DNA from: Leptoclinus maculatus
Taxonomy: Eukaryota > Chordata > Actinopteri > Perciformes > Stichaeidae
Reading direction: 5' to 3'
NCBI GenBank assembly: GCA_032191485.1
Contig: JAVDOI010000010.1
Coordinates: forward strand, 3,324,661 to 3,388,660
DNA length: 64,000 bases
Part shown: positions 1-13,229 of the stretch, piece after piece
How positions within the stretch are numbered: the stretch's first letter is position 1
Layout: each line of letters begins with the position of its first letter
The notes under the pieces: generated by a model
Told to the model about the DNA's origin: nothing
Seen by the model: the letters and a program-made list of their open reading frames with translations, nothing else
The model's database searches: none
Translations under genes and position numbers: made by a program

Positions 1-182
1 TACACTGTTTACAATTTGCCGTACTATTTCAATTTGTCAATTTTCATCTTCAATCTGTTTTGCATGTACATACAAAGAGGTATTTTGATTATTACTTGGC
101 ACAGTCTGATGTTTTGGCTAAATACAAATACCGTACTAAACAATGTACTTCTAATTCTTTCCCCCTTGGTGTCCTGCTGAAG

Positions 183-3100
183 GTTCCTAAGGCTCAGCCA
201 GTTGCCTTGATTACCAGTCCAGAGGACTCGCAGCATTATGAGGAGGCCAGGCAGTGTGTGGAGGAGCTGGCCCTCTACCTCAAACCTCTCAGCAACACCA
301 GAGGTACACAAAAAAAACACACTTTACTTTTAGTTTGTTCTGCCTTTTATTATGATCTGTTGACACTCTTGTTGCCTTTAAATGAAACTCTGTAGGTTGT
401 TGTCAACATGGGAAGTCCAGGACTCAATATTATTGGCATTCAAGTGTTTTTTAAAACCCTTCTCAAAAATAGTGCATGAGGTTAATTTGCATGTCTGTTT
501 GATGACAGGAACAAGAAAGTGTTAGAAAACAAAAGTTATAAAAGAAAGTCATTTTTAATTTCCATGAAGAGACTAACATTTTTCAAAACATGATCACATG
601 TTACAACTGTTGAACTTGTACTTGTCTGAAAATGTTTACTTACAAAGTATTGCATATGACATCACTGTGTCGTAAACACGGTTAAACACAACGCGTCTTG
701 AAGGCATCATTAACTTCACATCACAGATATAACAGGCAATTCAAATGTTTTGACTTTGTTATTAACCGACGTATTGCCCGTTTTCTGTTAATCATCGAAA
801 GTCATTCAAAATAGAAAAGCAGAACTAGTTTTTAAATAAATAGCACAGAGATGTATCTCATGCAAGCTCTGGTTGATGGCTGTAGAAGTGATAGTAATTA
901 CATAAGGGAGCCAGTTTGGACAAAAAAAAATCATTGCCTGTTTCAATAACAACAAATTATACTCAAAACCGTCTGTATTTAAGAAAATGTAAGGACGTCC
1001 TTTCAATGAGTGATATTCTGATGCTGTTTACATGACGCTGTAATGAAGTATGCCATTCATTGTTTATGTCGGGACCACGGACCTTATTTTAAACCGAAAT
1101 GATATTTCCAAAGAAAAGGGGGTTCAAAAGGGTATTCCATATATGGTGTTGCCAATGTCACCACAACTGATTGTCACGACCATAATATTCAAAGGTCATA
1201 GTTGTTTCTTTTTATTGATTCATCATTTATGGCTCATTGTGAGAAAACGTGTTAAAAAAGGTTTCATGGCACATAAAGCTCCTGCTGTATTGTTCACCCG
1301 AGGTAAACGTATAACAGGACATCCAAGTTAAATGTTAATAACACACAGTGGTGTCTTTTAAAGTCCACTTTGTTCAATTGCAGAATCACACGTATGCAGT
1401 AAATGTATTGTTTGCATTAGATGTGCACATTTTAAGCCGTTCCCTCAGTCAATCATTGGCCATGTTAAGAGACAAGAGATGTTTAGTGCAAAGGAGGAAT
1501 TGTAAAATGGGATGTAACCACGGTAAACTCTGTCGATGTAGAGGTGCAACTACATCGTTCCAAATGATCATGAAGTTGAATCAGCAGAAAATTATAACCT
1601 TTTATGAAGGTAGGATTTATTGCAGCAGTCTTTTATTAGACTGCATTATTTTAAGATGGCTGTTCCTGATAAACTGGCAAATGAGTGTATAATGTGTCTT
1701 GAGTTCATATTCCCGTGGTTTACCAGTGTTCCTGTCTAATCCCTCACCAGGTGTGGGCCTGAGCAGCACGGCCCAGAGCATGCTGAGTCGACCCATGCAG
1801 AGGAAACTGGTAACCCTGGTCCACTGCCAGCTGGTGGAAGAGGAGGGCCGTGTCAGAGCCATGAGAGCCGCCCGCTCTCTGGGTGAGCGGACCGTCACCG
1901 AACTCATCCTGCAGCACCAGAATCCACAGCAGCTCTCCTCCAACCTGTGGGCCGCTGTGCGTGCACGAGGATGTCAGTTTCTAGGCCCGGGTAGGTGGTT
2001 TCACATGACCTGCAAAATTAAACCAGCACATGTCCGCTTTTTGAGAAGAAGCTGTACGAATATCTTTTGTAAATGTTGGCTTTTGGCAATCCCCCTTTTT
2101 ACTCATGTTTTTGTTTTTTATGTTGTTCCTTTCCCAGCCATGCAGGAGGAAGCTCTAAAGTTGGTCCTTCTTGCTCTGGAGGACGGCTCTGCACTGTCCA
2201 GGAAGGTGTTGGTTCTCTTTGTAGTTCAGAGGCTTGAGCCACGCTTCCCGCAGGCCTCTAAGACGAGCATTGGCCATGTGGTGCAGCTCCTCTACAGGGC
2301 CTCCTGCTTCAAGGTACGTCACTGACCGAGAACAAGAATAAAACTTGAGACGTTTTGGCAAATAGTGTACGCCATGTGGTGCCGCTCCACAACAGGACTC
2401 ACTGACCTAATAGTGCTACTACTAAAAATGTCTTTTGGGCAGTATAACACAGTTACAATGCCATGAATCGTAAAAAAGAAGAAAAAAACACAAGTTGAAT
2501 TTATTTGATAATTTATTTAACAAAAATTGGCAAACAATGGAAACTATATATCCAACACAAGTTGCCACAAGTGTTAGCAATGTTGGAGAAAAATAGAGGC
2601 TTCATGTGCTATATAGATATTGAGCTATTCACATTTGTACAACCTTTACTTTACCGCTCCTGTCCTCTCCTCAGTGCACTGTGTTCAGCAGTTCAGTTGT
2701 TACGTTTTGTCACGTGACTGTTGGTCTCAGGAGCGCGAGATTTAATGTTTTTTTTACAGGATCTGGTTAGAGTAAACGGTTGATTTTGGGCGCCATTTTA
2801 AATGAGACATGTAGAATACATTTATTTTTTTGATGAAATATCACAATTTTAAGCTTTGGTTTCATTTTCATCACGTGTGTTTAACGACCGTCGTAAAGAT
2901 GAAAATCTTGACGATTATAACAGATTTTTTAAATTAATTACACAGTTTAACGTTAATCATCACAGTGTGAAATAAAAGTTGTACTGACTGTCGTTATCCG
3001 CCGAAATAAGTCAAATCTGCAATTCAGGACATCGGCAGTTATGCTTTTCTAGTCGACGATCTCTGATAATTGTAAACAATCAGTCGGTGTTGAAATAGAC

Positions 3101-6100
3101 AGGAGAGCTAGTAACGTTAGCAGCGTCGCTAAAGGCCAACGAACGAAGGTTCCCTTCAGTTACATTATGATGCGTTCAGGCTCCGTTCAGTGAAAATGAG
3201 TATTGAGTGAATTTAAATTCTAACGTTATCATGATGTGTTCACATGTGATCTCGGAAAATGTAGTGTTGCTGAAAAACTTTAATGAATACAGATGTTTTC
3301 ACAACAACATAAATAGATATTAGAAATTAATGATGACTATTTACACTACTCTCTAAGCAGCTCATACTGCATTAAGACTACTACAACAAATCTACGACAA
3401 GATTTATTTTAATCAATAAAAATACAATCTTTATTCCCTAATCATTTGAATAATGTTTATAAAGGGAAAAAACACTATAAATGACTAACATAGTAAAAGG
3501 ATAACAAACGTTTTTGATGGATTATACTGACTCTGACTTCAGAGCGGATGAAATGATCTTTGGGACAGTTAAAACAAAAACTAACCCAAATATTCTATTC
3601 ACTCTTTTCTTCTTCCTTTGTGGCTCCTTAGGTGACCAAACGTGATGAAGATTCATCCCTGATGCAGCTGAAAGAGGAATTCCGTACTTACGAGGCTCTG
3701 CGGCGCGAGCACGACTCTCAGATAGTTCAGATAGCCATGGAGGGCGGGCTGCGCATCGCACCCGACCAGTGGTCTTCTCTGTTATATGGAGATCAATCTC
3801 ACAAGTCACACATGCAGTCGATCATCGATAAGGTATGTGAGAGAAGTAAATGTGTGTGGATCTGATTTTTGTATATTTTTTTTATTCCATAAAGGCACAT
3901 TTCATAGATTATTTATGTGCTGCAATGCGATAAATTATGCAGTTTCTACGCTCTTCATATTAAAACATGTTCCTACAATAGAAATCCTGTCTTGCCATAA
4001 ACCTACCAAAGCATTCACTCCCTGTTTCTGTTTTTCTGCTCTCGGCACAGCTGCAGACCCCGGCGTCTTTTGCTCAGAGTGTCCAGGAGCTGACGATTGC
4101 ATTGCAGAGGACCGGAGACCCAGCCAACCTGAACAGGCTGCGGCCACACCTGGAACTACTGGCCAACATTGATCCCAGTCCTGGTAAGAATCCTGGTTTT
4201 ACAGGGACGCCGAAAGGATGTCGCCTACCGAACGTACCGGTTCAATACCAATACACGTACTGTAACACCCCATGTTGTAATATGTTTTGGCCAGAGTCCA
4301 GCTGTCGCATTAAACACTCAGAAGATTGTTTAGCATTTATTAGATTTATTTGGGGGGGGGGCGGGGCTCACCCAAAAATGTTTTGTGTATTTATGTCTTA
4401 TAAGTCAACCAATTACCATCAATTAAAGTATTGAGATTAAAGTCTGCGTTTCTCGTGTTCTGTTTCCACAGATGCGCCTCCTCCCACATGGGAGCAGCTT
4501 GAGAAAGGGCTGGTAGCAGTGAAAACAGTGGTGCATGGTCTGGTGGACTTCATCCAGAACCACAGCAAGAAAGGAGCTGACCCTCAACAGGTGAGTCTAC
4601 CTATTGGACCACAAGAAGAGCTGGGCCCCAGACCCTGTATATTGATTAATTAACCCAAGACAAAAATCACCCAGCCCCGACTGTAATGTTAAATATCACC
4701 ACTATTGAGTGTTCAGCTCTGTTTGTTGTTGTGCTAGACAGCATCCTTGAAGGGTTTTACCATAATGACACAGGTTGTATATGTTTTCTCTGTTTTAACA
4801 ACACTTGTCGTCTCTTTTTAGCCTCCTCAGCACAGCAAGTACAAGACCTACATGTGTCGTGACATGAAGCAGAAGGGAGGCTGTCCTCGTGGAGCCAGCT
4901 GCACCTTCGCTCATTCTCAGGAAGAACTGGAGAAGTGAGTCTGATAAATATGTTGCAGTCGAAATCAAACAGTTTTCACACCATCCAGCATTTCTTATAC
5001 AATTTGTACTGCGCTTTTACGTCCGTCAGGTATCGTAAAATGAATAAGCGTTTGGCAGCTCGCCTCCCTGGCTCAGGGGGGCTCATGCCAGATGAGGGTC
5101 TTCCTCTCGACGTAGCAGTGACCCGGAAGCCTTCACCTCTCACCAACGGTAGCGGTGGACCTTCCATGCCCCAGCTAATTGCCCGCGGCACTGACACAGT
5201 CCCGTACGAACTGTTGCGTAAACCCATGAAGATGGATGGAGGGAGTCCCAGCGCCCCAGGATCACCACCTGATGGGTGAGTATTGCTTTCTCAGCACATT
5301 TAATTAATTGGCAGCCAAAGAACAGGCAACTGCGTGCCATGGAGAAAGCAGACTCCGGCCACCTTATGGCACATAGTTGTTAACGGACTTGTTTCTGACT
5401 CATTGACTATCGGCCTGTTCTATTTTATTCAAATCTAACATTTATTCTTGTAGCATGGACCCTGGGATGGCCAAACCTGGTATGGCTCTGCCACCTCATG
5501 CCATGGCCCACCAAAGGATGTCCGTGGACCACCTCTCTGGGGTGAAGCACATGCCCGTGGTAGCCAGAGGTTCACCAGTCTACCCCCAGGCACCGCTCCC
5601 TGAGATGTGCTATGACACTCGCCCGCCACCTTCTGCGTCTCAGTATGAGCCCCCTCAGTACCCCACAGGTAGGGCTCGAGTAAACTGAATGATGCACAAT
5701 CAGCTTCTGTATATGCGTGACCGATTCAATCTCCGTGTCGTGTTAATAATAATCCACTTTTTATTTCTCAGGGTACCCATACCAACAGCCGCCGCAGTAT
5801 GTCTCTCGGGATTACATGCGTAACCCTCCTCCGCCCAGTGAGTCAGGACCCCCTTACCAGGACCCCTACCCTGGCTATGGCCCTCCAGAGCGCCCCTACC
5901 AGGCCCCTCACTCTGGTCCACCTTTCTCCTACCCTCACCCTCCGCACCACGACCGAGGTCGCCACGGGACCTACGCTGGGCCACCACCTCCCCCACAGCC
6001 TTACCCATCACAGAGGGATGGCCTGGTCAGAATGAGTCCCGCTCCTCTGGATATGCCCCCGCCCTCAGCAGGGCAGGCTAACTCCCTTTACCACCAGGAG

Positions 6101-9100
6101 CCCAGTTCCCGTGATAGATACCCTCCAGATGGCTACTATACACCGGGGGCCCAGCCTCCACCCATGAGGGCTTATGTCAGGGTGAGTTTGTTTGGATTGT
6201 TCTTCACTTTGAGCTATTTGCCTTTAACTCTTTGTGGTGCCAGCCTAGTTTCAAAACACTAAAATACAGCAATATTTCTCTGTTTGTGTCTTAGGGGCCA
6301 TCATATAGTGGGTCACAGCCCAGCCTCGACTACCTGCACCGACGCCGGCAGGAGCTGTTATCACAGCTGGAGGAAAGGAAGGTCATATCCCCTCCACCAT
6401 TCGCTGCCTCGCCCACTCTTCCTCACTCCTTTCCCAGCGACTACCCTCCAGAGGTGAGCACCTCTCTGAGACTGGCTCAGATCATACGCAAGCATTTTAT
6501 GATACGATTCAAGACCTGTGAGTACGTGCAAGTGTTGGTGACAGCGTGCTCTCTCTGTATGTTCTGTGTCTGCAGTATGGCGAGGAGAACTCCAAAACCA
6601 TGGGGAAATGCAGAGAGCCGGACTATGCAGGGCAGTACTCTCCCTGGTCTTGTGAAACGATTGGCTCCTACATTGGTACGAAGGATGCCAAACCCAAAGA
6701 TGTTATGGGTCCTGGTACCATGGACATGATGGTGAGTTCAGACGGATAACTCTGTTAGTAGCAACCATCAGGATTTGGGGGAGGGGAAATGATGCGTTGA
6801 TACCCAAAACCTTAAAGGCAGTTTAACAATGTGACAAGCTAATAGCAATTAGTGCAAGCTGCTGAGTTGTTTGACCAAGTGTAATTAACCAGCACCAATC
6901 AGAAGTAAGCGTTTAATAAGAAAGGAACATGTCTTAACCTCTCCTCTCTCTACCTATCTCATCCTTTGAGTGGTCGGAAAAGACTAGAAAGGCGTCCATT
7001 TACCATTTACCTCCTCTTTCCCCGTGTCTTACCAGAATGCGGAGGCTAAGGGCCTGAGGGATCCATCACTGGAGGCTCCTCGGAGGGGTGCAGAAGTGAA
7101 AGACGATGACCCCATCATCCCATTTGGCCCCCAGCCCACCGTATCGCGCTTCGGTGCCATCTCCCGCACCTCAAAGACGGGCTACCAGACCACAGGCCCT
7201 GTGCAGGCGATGGCCTCCACTCCTCAGAACCCAAGCTCTAAACACATGGCCATGCCAGGTAAGAAACCATGTATAAAACAACTTATTCATGCATTTCATG
7301 CATTTGTACCAAGTGATTTTTGTTTACATAACGAATGATAAACTGCTTTACTTGTTTCGTCCACACTGTCCACTCCTGCTTCTTAAACCGAACTTTTGCA
7401 GCACGATCATTTCACATAATTGTGGCGTTTTTAAATATTACAGTTTGGCATGAAAACATTTCTGACTTCTTTCTTCCACCTCGCCTACAGCAGAGTACAC
7501 ATATGGAAGCCATGCAGGATGGGGTGGAGCTTCATACCCCTCACACCAGACTGCCTCCTCCTCTCAGGGACACTTCAGTGAGCGGTGAGGCCTGTGTTTG
7601 ATTTCCTGTCACCTTTTTAATATTCACATGATGATAATACTCATCAGGCCTTTCAAGAAAATATCAGAACTACATGCATGAAAGTGAATGTTTTGTCGCT
7701 TATGAAGACGATTGTAAAGCAGTTGTGTAAATGTCTTATTGTATTTTCACTCCCACAGTCTGCCGATGGCAACTCCAGACAGAGAGCAGTTAAAGATTGA
7801 GCTGCAGCAGGTCAACCAGCAGATCAACCAACAGACCCAGATGCGAAGCATGGAGGTGTGTATGCTCTCTCACTAACAGGAAGACCCGGGAAGGTCTGGA
7901 AAGAGCAGACCGATGCTTCACGATTGGGAAATATTGAAATAAGTCTTGTTTTTAGGGAGGACATGACTTCATATTTTATGTATTTATACCCCTGCTATCA
8001 TTTAATCACAATAAGTGATGTTGTGAAGAATCAAAGCAGTCAAGCTGCCAAGTCACTCCCAAAATACAGTCAACACTGGAACAAAAAAAAAAAAAAAAAA
8101 ACGGTTTTCTATTTCACGCAGCATTCCTGCTGCCAGAAATTTCCAAATTGCGCACTCATCCTCTTCACTTCCTGTTTGGCTATCGCAGGCTGCCAGTAAC
8201 TCTTTACTGCTGCAGAGGGAGGCCAGTGCATTGGCAGGCCAGCCCGGCCAGGGCCAGGCAGCATCAGCTCAACAGCAGCCCAAGTGGCCGGCAGTGGGAG
8301 CAAGTACAGCAGCTGTCTCCAGTGAACAGCTGAACCTGGAGCTCCACCAGGTGGAGAGAGAGATTGGCAAGAGGACCCGTGAGATGGCTTTGGTAAGGGA
8401 GGGGGTGGGGAGCTGTTAGGTTTCAAAAAACAAGGGATGAAACAGTCTATGTATGCTGAGAGAAGTTATTGGGGTGGAAATTATTGATTTAAAAAAACAA
8501 AACTTTGTGGAAGTGGTGTTAACACCATACAGCAGGATGAGTGCTAATATACATACAACAAATTCTGCATACCATACGGTGGTAGTGGTCTAGGCCATGG
8601 CTTAAGTCTTAAAAGATGTTGACTGGTTAGGGTTCAGTTTTATCAACATTCTGTCAAAAGCAGAATATGTAACTGGGTGTCTTTCTAGCAACTGAGCATG
8701 TTTTATCCATCTACAAATCAGGAAAACCAAGTGACCCATGACGTTCAGCAGTATAAGATTAAACCTGCAGAGAATGGACAACCAGAGCATAAGACTCAGC
8801 TAGAAGAAATCTCCCTGGCTCTTGGGTGGGTAAAAGCGTACTTTAATATAAATATGTGTATATTCCCTGAATATACGTGTGTTGCTCTATGAGCCCCGGA
8901 GCTCCTCCCTAGTGTTCCCTGTTCTCACCTGGGTTCCTTTTTTCCTCTGTCCTTAATCCAGCGAGGTGTCCAACGGCTCCAACAGTCTGCAGGAAAGTGC
9001 AGTGGGCGGGTCCATGCTGTCACTGACCAATAAGACGTCTGCTTTGGGCTTGTGCTCTGATCCAGGTGCCACTGGTTCCGAAATGCAGAAGAATGGCGTC

Positions 9101-9118
9101 GTCCATTCCTGCTCATAG
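183..9118 (+). CDS. rc3h1: Roquin-1 (RING finger and CCCH-type zinc finger protein 1), 5'-truncated by window edge
   Basis: Roquin-1 binds stem-loop decay elements in mRNA 3' UTRs and recruits the CCR4-NOT deadenylase in the cytoplasm. Eighteen coding exons are visible: 183-303, 1751-1990, 2138-2313, 3632-3832, 4051-4183, 4472-4590, 4822-4934, 5030-5275, 5454-5668, 5772-6181, 6295-6453, 6576-6731, 7036-7258, 7491-7584, 7759-7855, 8189-8392, 8689-8825 and 8962-9118. They total 3,201 nt with consistent phases (1,066 residues plus TAG). The first exons encode the HEPN/ROQ RNA-binding region, nearly identical to the mammalian protein (for example SLGERTVTELILQHQNPQQL). A CCCH zinc finger, C-x8-C-x5-C-x3-H, begins at 4855. 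A Pro-rich middle and a C-terminal helical segment (ELHQVEREIGKRTRE) follow. Tail matches to ENGQPE and LSNKTS favour RC3H1 over RC3H2. The N-terminal RING (about 75 residues) lies outside the window. Which teleost duplicate (a or b) this is cannot be decided. Confidence 0.95.
4855..4914 (+). other. rc3h1: CCCH zinc-finger coding segment of rc3h1
   Basis: The reading frame gives Cys, eight residues, Cys, five residues, Cys, three residues, His, followed by SQEELEKYRKMNKR. This spacing is the C3H1 zinc finger found after the ROQ/HEPN block in Roquins, which contributes AU-rich element binding. The last codon of the exon (Lys) is split by the intron at 4934/5030. Confidence 0.92.
6966..7013 (+). 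repeat. Relic of a SINE/LINE 3' tail
   Basis: The stretch reads 'tttgagtggtcgg...agactagaaa...gtccatttaccatttacc'. This is the degenerate 3' tail that teleost SINEs share with their partner LINEs. It ends about 20 bases before the acceptor of the rc3h1 exon at 7036. No head is recognisable, so this is probably an old truncated insertion. Assignment is from memory of the motif. Confidence 0.5.
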
Positions 9119-9120
9119 GC

Positions 9121-9154
<34 letters not shown>

Positions 9155-12100
9155 CAAGATGCTCAATTGAAAAGCATGCACAGGCACCCATTCTATTTAG
9201 AAGATGAGCAGTATCTGCCGTGATATGAATTTTCTTTCTTTTTGTTCTGTGAATGAGCTTTTTTTAATGACTTTCCTTGCCTGGAAACCAGAGCATATGA
9301 TAAACATTTCTTGTGTGTGTTAATTTGTTTTTCTTCTTTTTTTTTTTTTGTACTGGGATTAAAGATAAACAAGGCTCACCATAGATGTATCAGGAAGAGA
9401 AAATGGTGGTGATGTTGACAGTGGTATTGTAATTCCATCCAAAAAGGTTAGGCCTATTCCATTCAAAATCTGAATAAAACGCAGTCACACGTATTTGATT
9501 GATCCTCCCCATAATGATACTTTTTTGGTTCAGCTGTACCAGCAAACATACAGCTGGACACAGAGGAGCAGATTAACAAACCCCACTCACACACACACGC
9601 ACTCTGAGGACCTTCTCCTGCAATCTGACCATCAACGAAGGTATTGTAGGAGACGGCAGACGTAGCGTCACTTGGTACTCAACCCCTGAATCGTAAAAAA
9701 AAAAAAAAAGAAAAGTGTTTGCTCGGATGCAGATGGTCTGAGGAGGGAAACGCCGGTACAATATTCCACCAGTATTCAGCTGTAACGGAGATGCTTCACA
9801 AATCACGTCTTCACCTGCCACAAGAAGTATCATTTTATTAATGCGTTTTATGAACACATCGTGTATGTTTCATACTTGAAAGCAGTATATTCTATATTTA
9901 ATTGAAGCATTCTGTTTTAAAGATTGCAACAAGTCTTTTTGATAACGAGCTTTCCACATGTTTTCTATAAGGGAATCTACTCTGTGCTTCTCTGGGTTGT
10001 GGTGTGACCTGATGTGGTTCGGTTGTAAAGCCTGCGCTCGATAGAGCTGCATTCAATCCCAGCTAATTATGCTGTGAAATCTATTTCACAGCATGCCCAA
10101 AAATCTATTTTTTTTGGAAGGGGGGGGGGGGGGTGAATGCACATGTTTAGGCTGACAGAGAGTACATCTTTCTGTGTCTTTATAAATTAGCGTAATTAAG
10201 GGAATTCCCTCCTCAGAGCTCCTGGTCTAGCCACACTAAAGGCCTCCCCATTGGGATTATCTTGTCATTTGTTCTCCTAACTTCTATGAAGTTGCCTTCC
10301 CTTGTGTTCTTCTGTTCAGTTTTCGTTTTATTTTTTCATGCTTTACGTTGTTACGATTCGGGGGGTGTGGCTTACCAAGTGAAGGCTTTACAGAGGTTTT
10401 GCTTACTGCGCCTCCTCCTCCTCTCTGTCAGGAAAACGGTTGGAAAAAAACGTACCGTTTGCATTCCTATAAAAGTAGCGGTTGTAGCGTTTTAAGCTGC
10501 ACAGTACATTTTAAATCATGTTTACAGACGGAGATATTGGCGTCGGTTACCGAGGAGTAAACAAAACCCTGCTCGCACAGATGGCTGTCCGCAAACTTCA
10601 TAAGTTCATTTATATCACATTGAGTATATTTAAGCATTTATTGGTGAGTATTACAATATCACATTTTCCTTTTCCACACCTTGACGTCATCATCACCACC
10701 ATTGACCACCACTATTATTGCTCTTTATCCATCGTGTAAATTGTTTACTGCTGATGCTCGACATGGAGCTCTTTGCCTTTTGTAAACGGTTCCATTATTG
10801 GCTTCAGTTTTACAGCTCTGAGCCCTTTTGTTGTTGAGCGGTTGATGGGTCGAGGAGACGCTCCGGGTCAACTTTAACTTTAACGTTGACCCCTTCGTTT
10901 TGGTCACATGAGAAACTTACAGTCTGACAAACCCCCCCCCTGAGTGGAAAAAAAAAATAACGACACAAATGTTTTGTGTCTCTCATCTGGGTTGTTCGAT
11001 CGGCATCTCTTCCAATATGTCAGCGCCATGATAGTAGATGTTTGGGTTTTTTCTTTTTACACTTTTCCTACCACACTTCAAAGCCTCTGGCTGCTCCTTG
11101 CTACATTTATTGTTTAGGTACACAGCTCACTTATACATATGAGTATGTATACATACATTAATATACTAAAGCACTATTAATGTGCCACCTCTTATTTTAC
11201 TCGCTCAGCATTTATATTAAATGATCTCTATTTAGAATCAGCTAAATGTTTTTGTTTCTTTTTCGTCGTTTTGATTTGTTTTTCTGTCCACTGGTTGCCA
11301 ACACAGACTTTATCCTTTCCCAGACGAAGGACTTCTGTGCGCATTGATGCGTGTTCACTTAATCTTTTGTGTTCAAACAAAGATGTTCTTTATAGACTAT
11401 GCTTCCGAAGAAGACAAAATTCTGTAACTTTGGAAAATTTATGGAGAAGTTTTGTGTGTGCTAGATTGTATTGTAGAAAATGTACCCTAAGTTTTTGTTT
11501 TTTTTTCTTCCTCAAAGTGTGCTGTACTGGGTGATAGTTTTGAGGTATTAGAAAAGTGTTGGGGTTTTTTCCCACGTCTGTCCCCTCGAGGATATTCAGG
11601 AAGTCTCTGACGATAGGTTGGCCTTAAATCCTCTTGCAATGCCCCTTTACCTTGTCTGCTTTAGGAGCATGAGGTGATTTCAAAATGACTAATTAACACT
11701 GAATTGGACTGATTTAGAGTCGTACAGATGGACTCTAGTAGATCCCCCCCCCCTCCCCCCTCTCTCACTTTTTGAAAATCTTACATAGAACAGCAACATG
11801 CAAATAATGCAATTCTCTCAAGATTTGAGGCAAAATGTTATTTTTTAAGGAAATGTTGTTGACCTAGCTCGGTTTGTAGTCCTTTTCTCTTTCTCTTTTT
11901 GTTCCTGCAATAGTTGAGTGAATTTACTGACCTGCAAGTCTTAGTCTTTAATGCATCATCCGACCCGATGTATCGTCAGCAGCTAAGAGTATCTGAGTGA
12001 CATTCACGCAACAGCTTTGTTCTCCTTAGACGTATATATTTACAAGAAATTGCCCCCCCCCCCCCCCCCCACCAGCTTTAATTCTGCTGTTACAATGCCA

Positions 12101-12850
12101 CGAATTGGCAACAGATGGTGTTAATTCAATATGATGTTTCTCACCCTCTCTAAGTACAAGTCAACCAAAACTAACCCACATGCTGATTCTACCGGATACG
12201 TCCCTGCAGGTGTGAATGAGCCTGAATCACCTTTAGCTTAGTGGAACCAACATACGACGACTAATTGGGGTGGTTTACTATATAGTAAATAGCAAAGATG
12301 TTCATTTCAATCTCCTGCGTGTTTTTGTATCTGAGTGGAACTGCTGCCTCTACCCCTCATTTACATAACCAGTTAACCCCTCCACTCCCACCCTTGACCA
12401 CTGAACTCTGTTACTGCTGTTTGAGGCTCACATTTTATTCCCTGACTTTCTGGGGAAATTCGCAAATGGCTATTTTATATGATTACTCCCTTGTAAAATA
12501 TCTCTTAAATTAAGGTACAGGTTTGATTTCAGCAAGAAAAAAAGTTTTTATATGTATATTATACTCCATTAAGGAATGTCTAGAAATATCTTCCTCCAAT
12601 GTGGATGTAGCCATTATTACGCCATTTTATGACTTTGTAAGAGAATTCACTGTGTGAAAATTGGTTTGCATTTTTGTATAATACAATCTGCTTTTTTTTT
12701 CGTTTGATACGAGAGGGAGGTCAAACTGGAAGTTTGAGGAGAGAAAAAAATGAACCTGTGAAATTGAGAAAACAAAGTGTAACTTATGTACAACAGTGAT
12801 TCTAAGCTGAGGGGAAATGATTAAATGATATTGCTAACTCTGATTGTTTG
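9119..12850 (+). other. rc3h1: Probable 3' UTR of rc3h1
   Basis: About 3.7 kb of non-coding A/T-rich sequence follows the rc3h1 stop, with no convincing ORF or splice signal. It starts with a (CA)n run at 9123-9152. A canonical AATAAA is at 9473-9478 and an ATTAAA at 12820-12825. The second is followed by a GT-rich stretch (gattgtttgtgtcattgttttg) like a downstream cleavage element, so I take it as the likely distal end. Homopolymer runs of A, G and C occur at about 9697, 10122 and 12053. The extent is inferred; mammalian RC3H1 also has a very long 3' UTR. Confidence 0.55.
12820..12825 (+). terminator. rc3h1: Candidate distal poly(A) signal of rc3h1
   Basis: ATTAAA hexamer followed within 20-40 bases by T/GT-rich sequence. 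An earlier AATAAA at 9473-9478 could give a short 3' UTR form. Confidence 0.45.
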
Positions 12851-13220
12851 TGTCATTGTTTTGTTTTTTTTAACGAGAGCAGCAAATTAAAGAGCAACTT
12901 AAGTGTTTACACCTGAAAGGTATTTCATCAGGTAAAAGGACTGTATGTTCTAGACTCTAGATGGTAAAACCACTATTTGCTAAAACTCTCACAAGAGTAT
13001 CGTAGATTGTGGGGTAACGTCTAAGAGCTGCTGAAAACACAGATTAATTTTGCTAGTTGCCATTCATCACTGAATACAACTCAAACAGTCCAATGTGTGT
13101 TGACAACGAGTGGAGCTAAACGCTGGACTTTTACCAATCCAAGCTGAATGCTAACGTGCTAACAGTAGCATTTTACTAACTAATGGATATACACATGGTG
13201 ATATAATAGCATGTAACATT
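12850..13220. other. Intergenic, nothing recognised
   Basis: A/T-rich sequence between the inferred rc3h1 3' end and the decayed tandem repeat. No ORF, RNA gene or known repeat was recognised. Confidence 0.4.
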
Positions 13221-13229
13221 CAGTGTTTT

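Noticed and set aside
9121..9191. Cysteine/valine repeat frames over CA/GT runs here and at 39846, 40559, 43550 and 60520
   Set aside because: They are translations of dinucleotide repeats and carry no gene.
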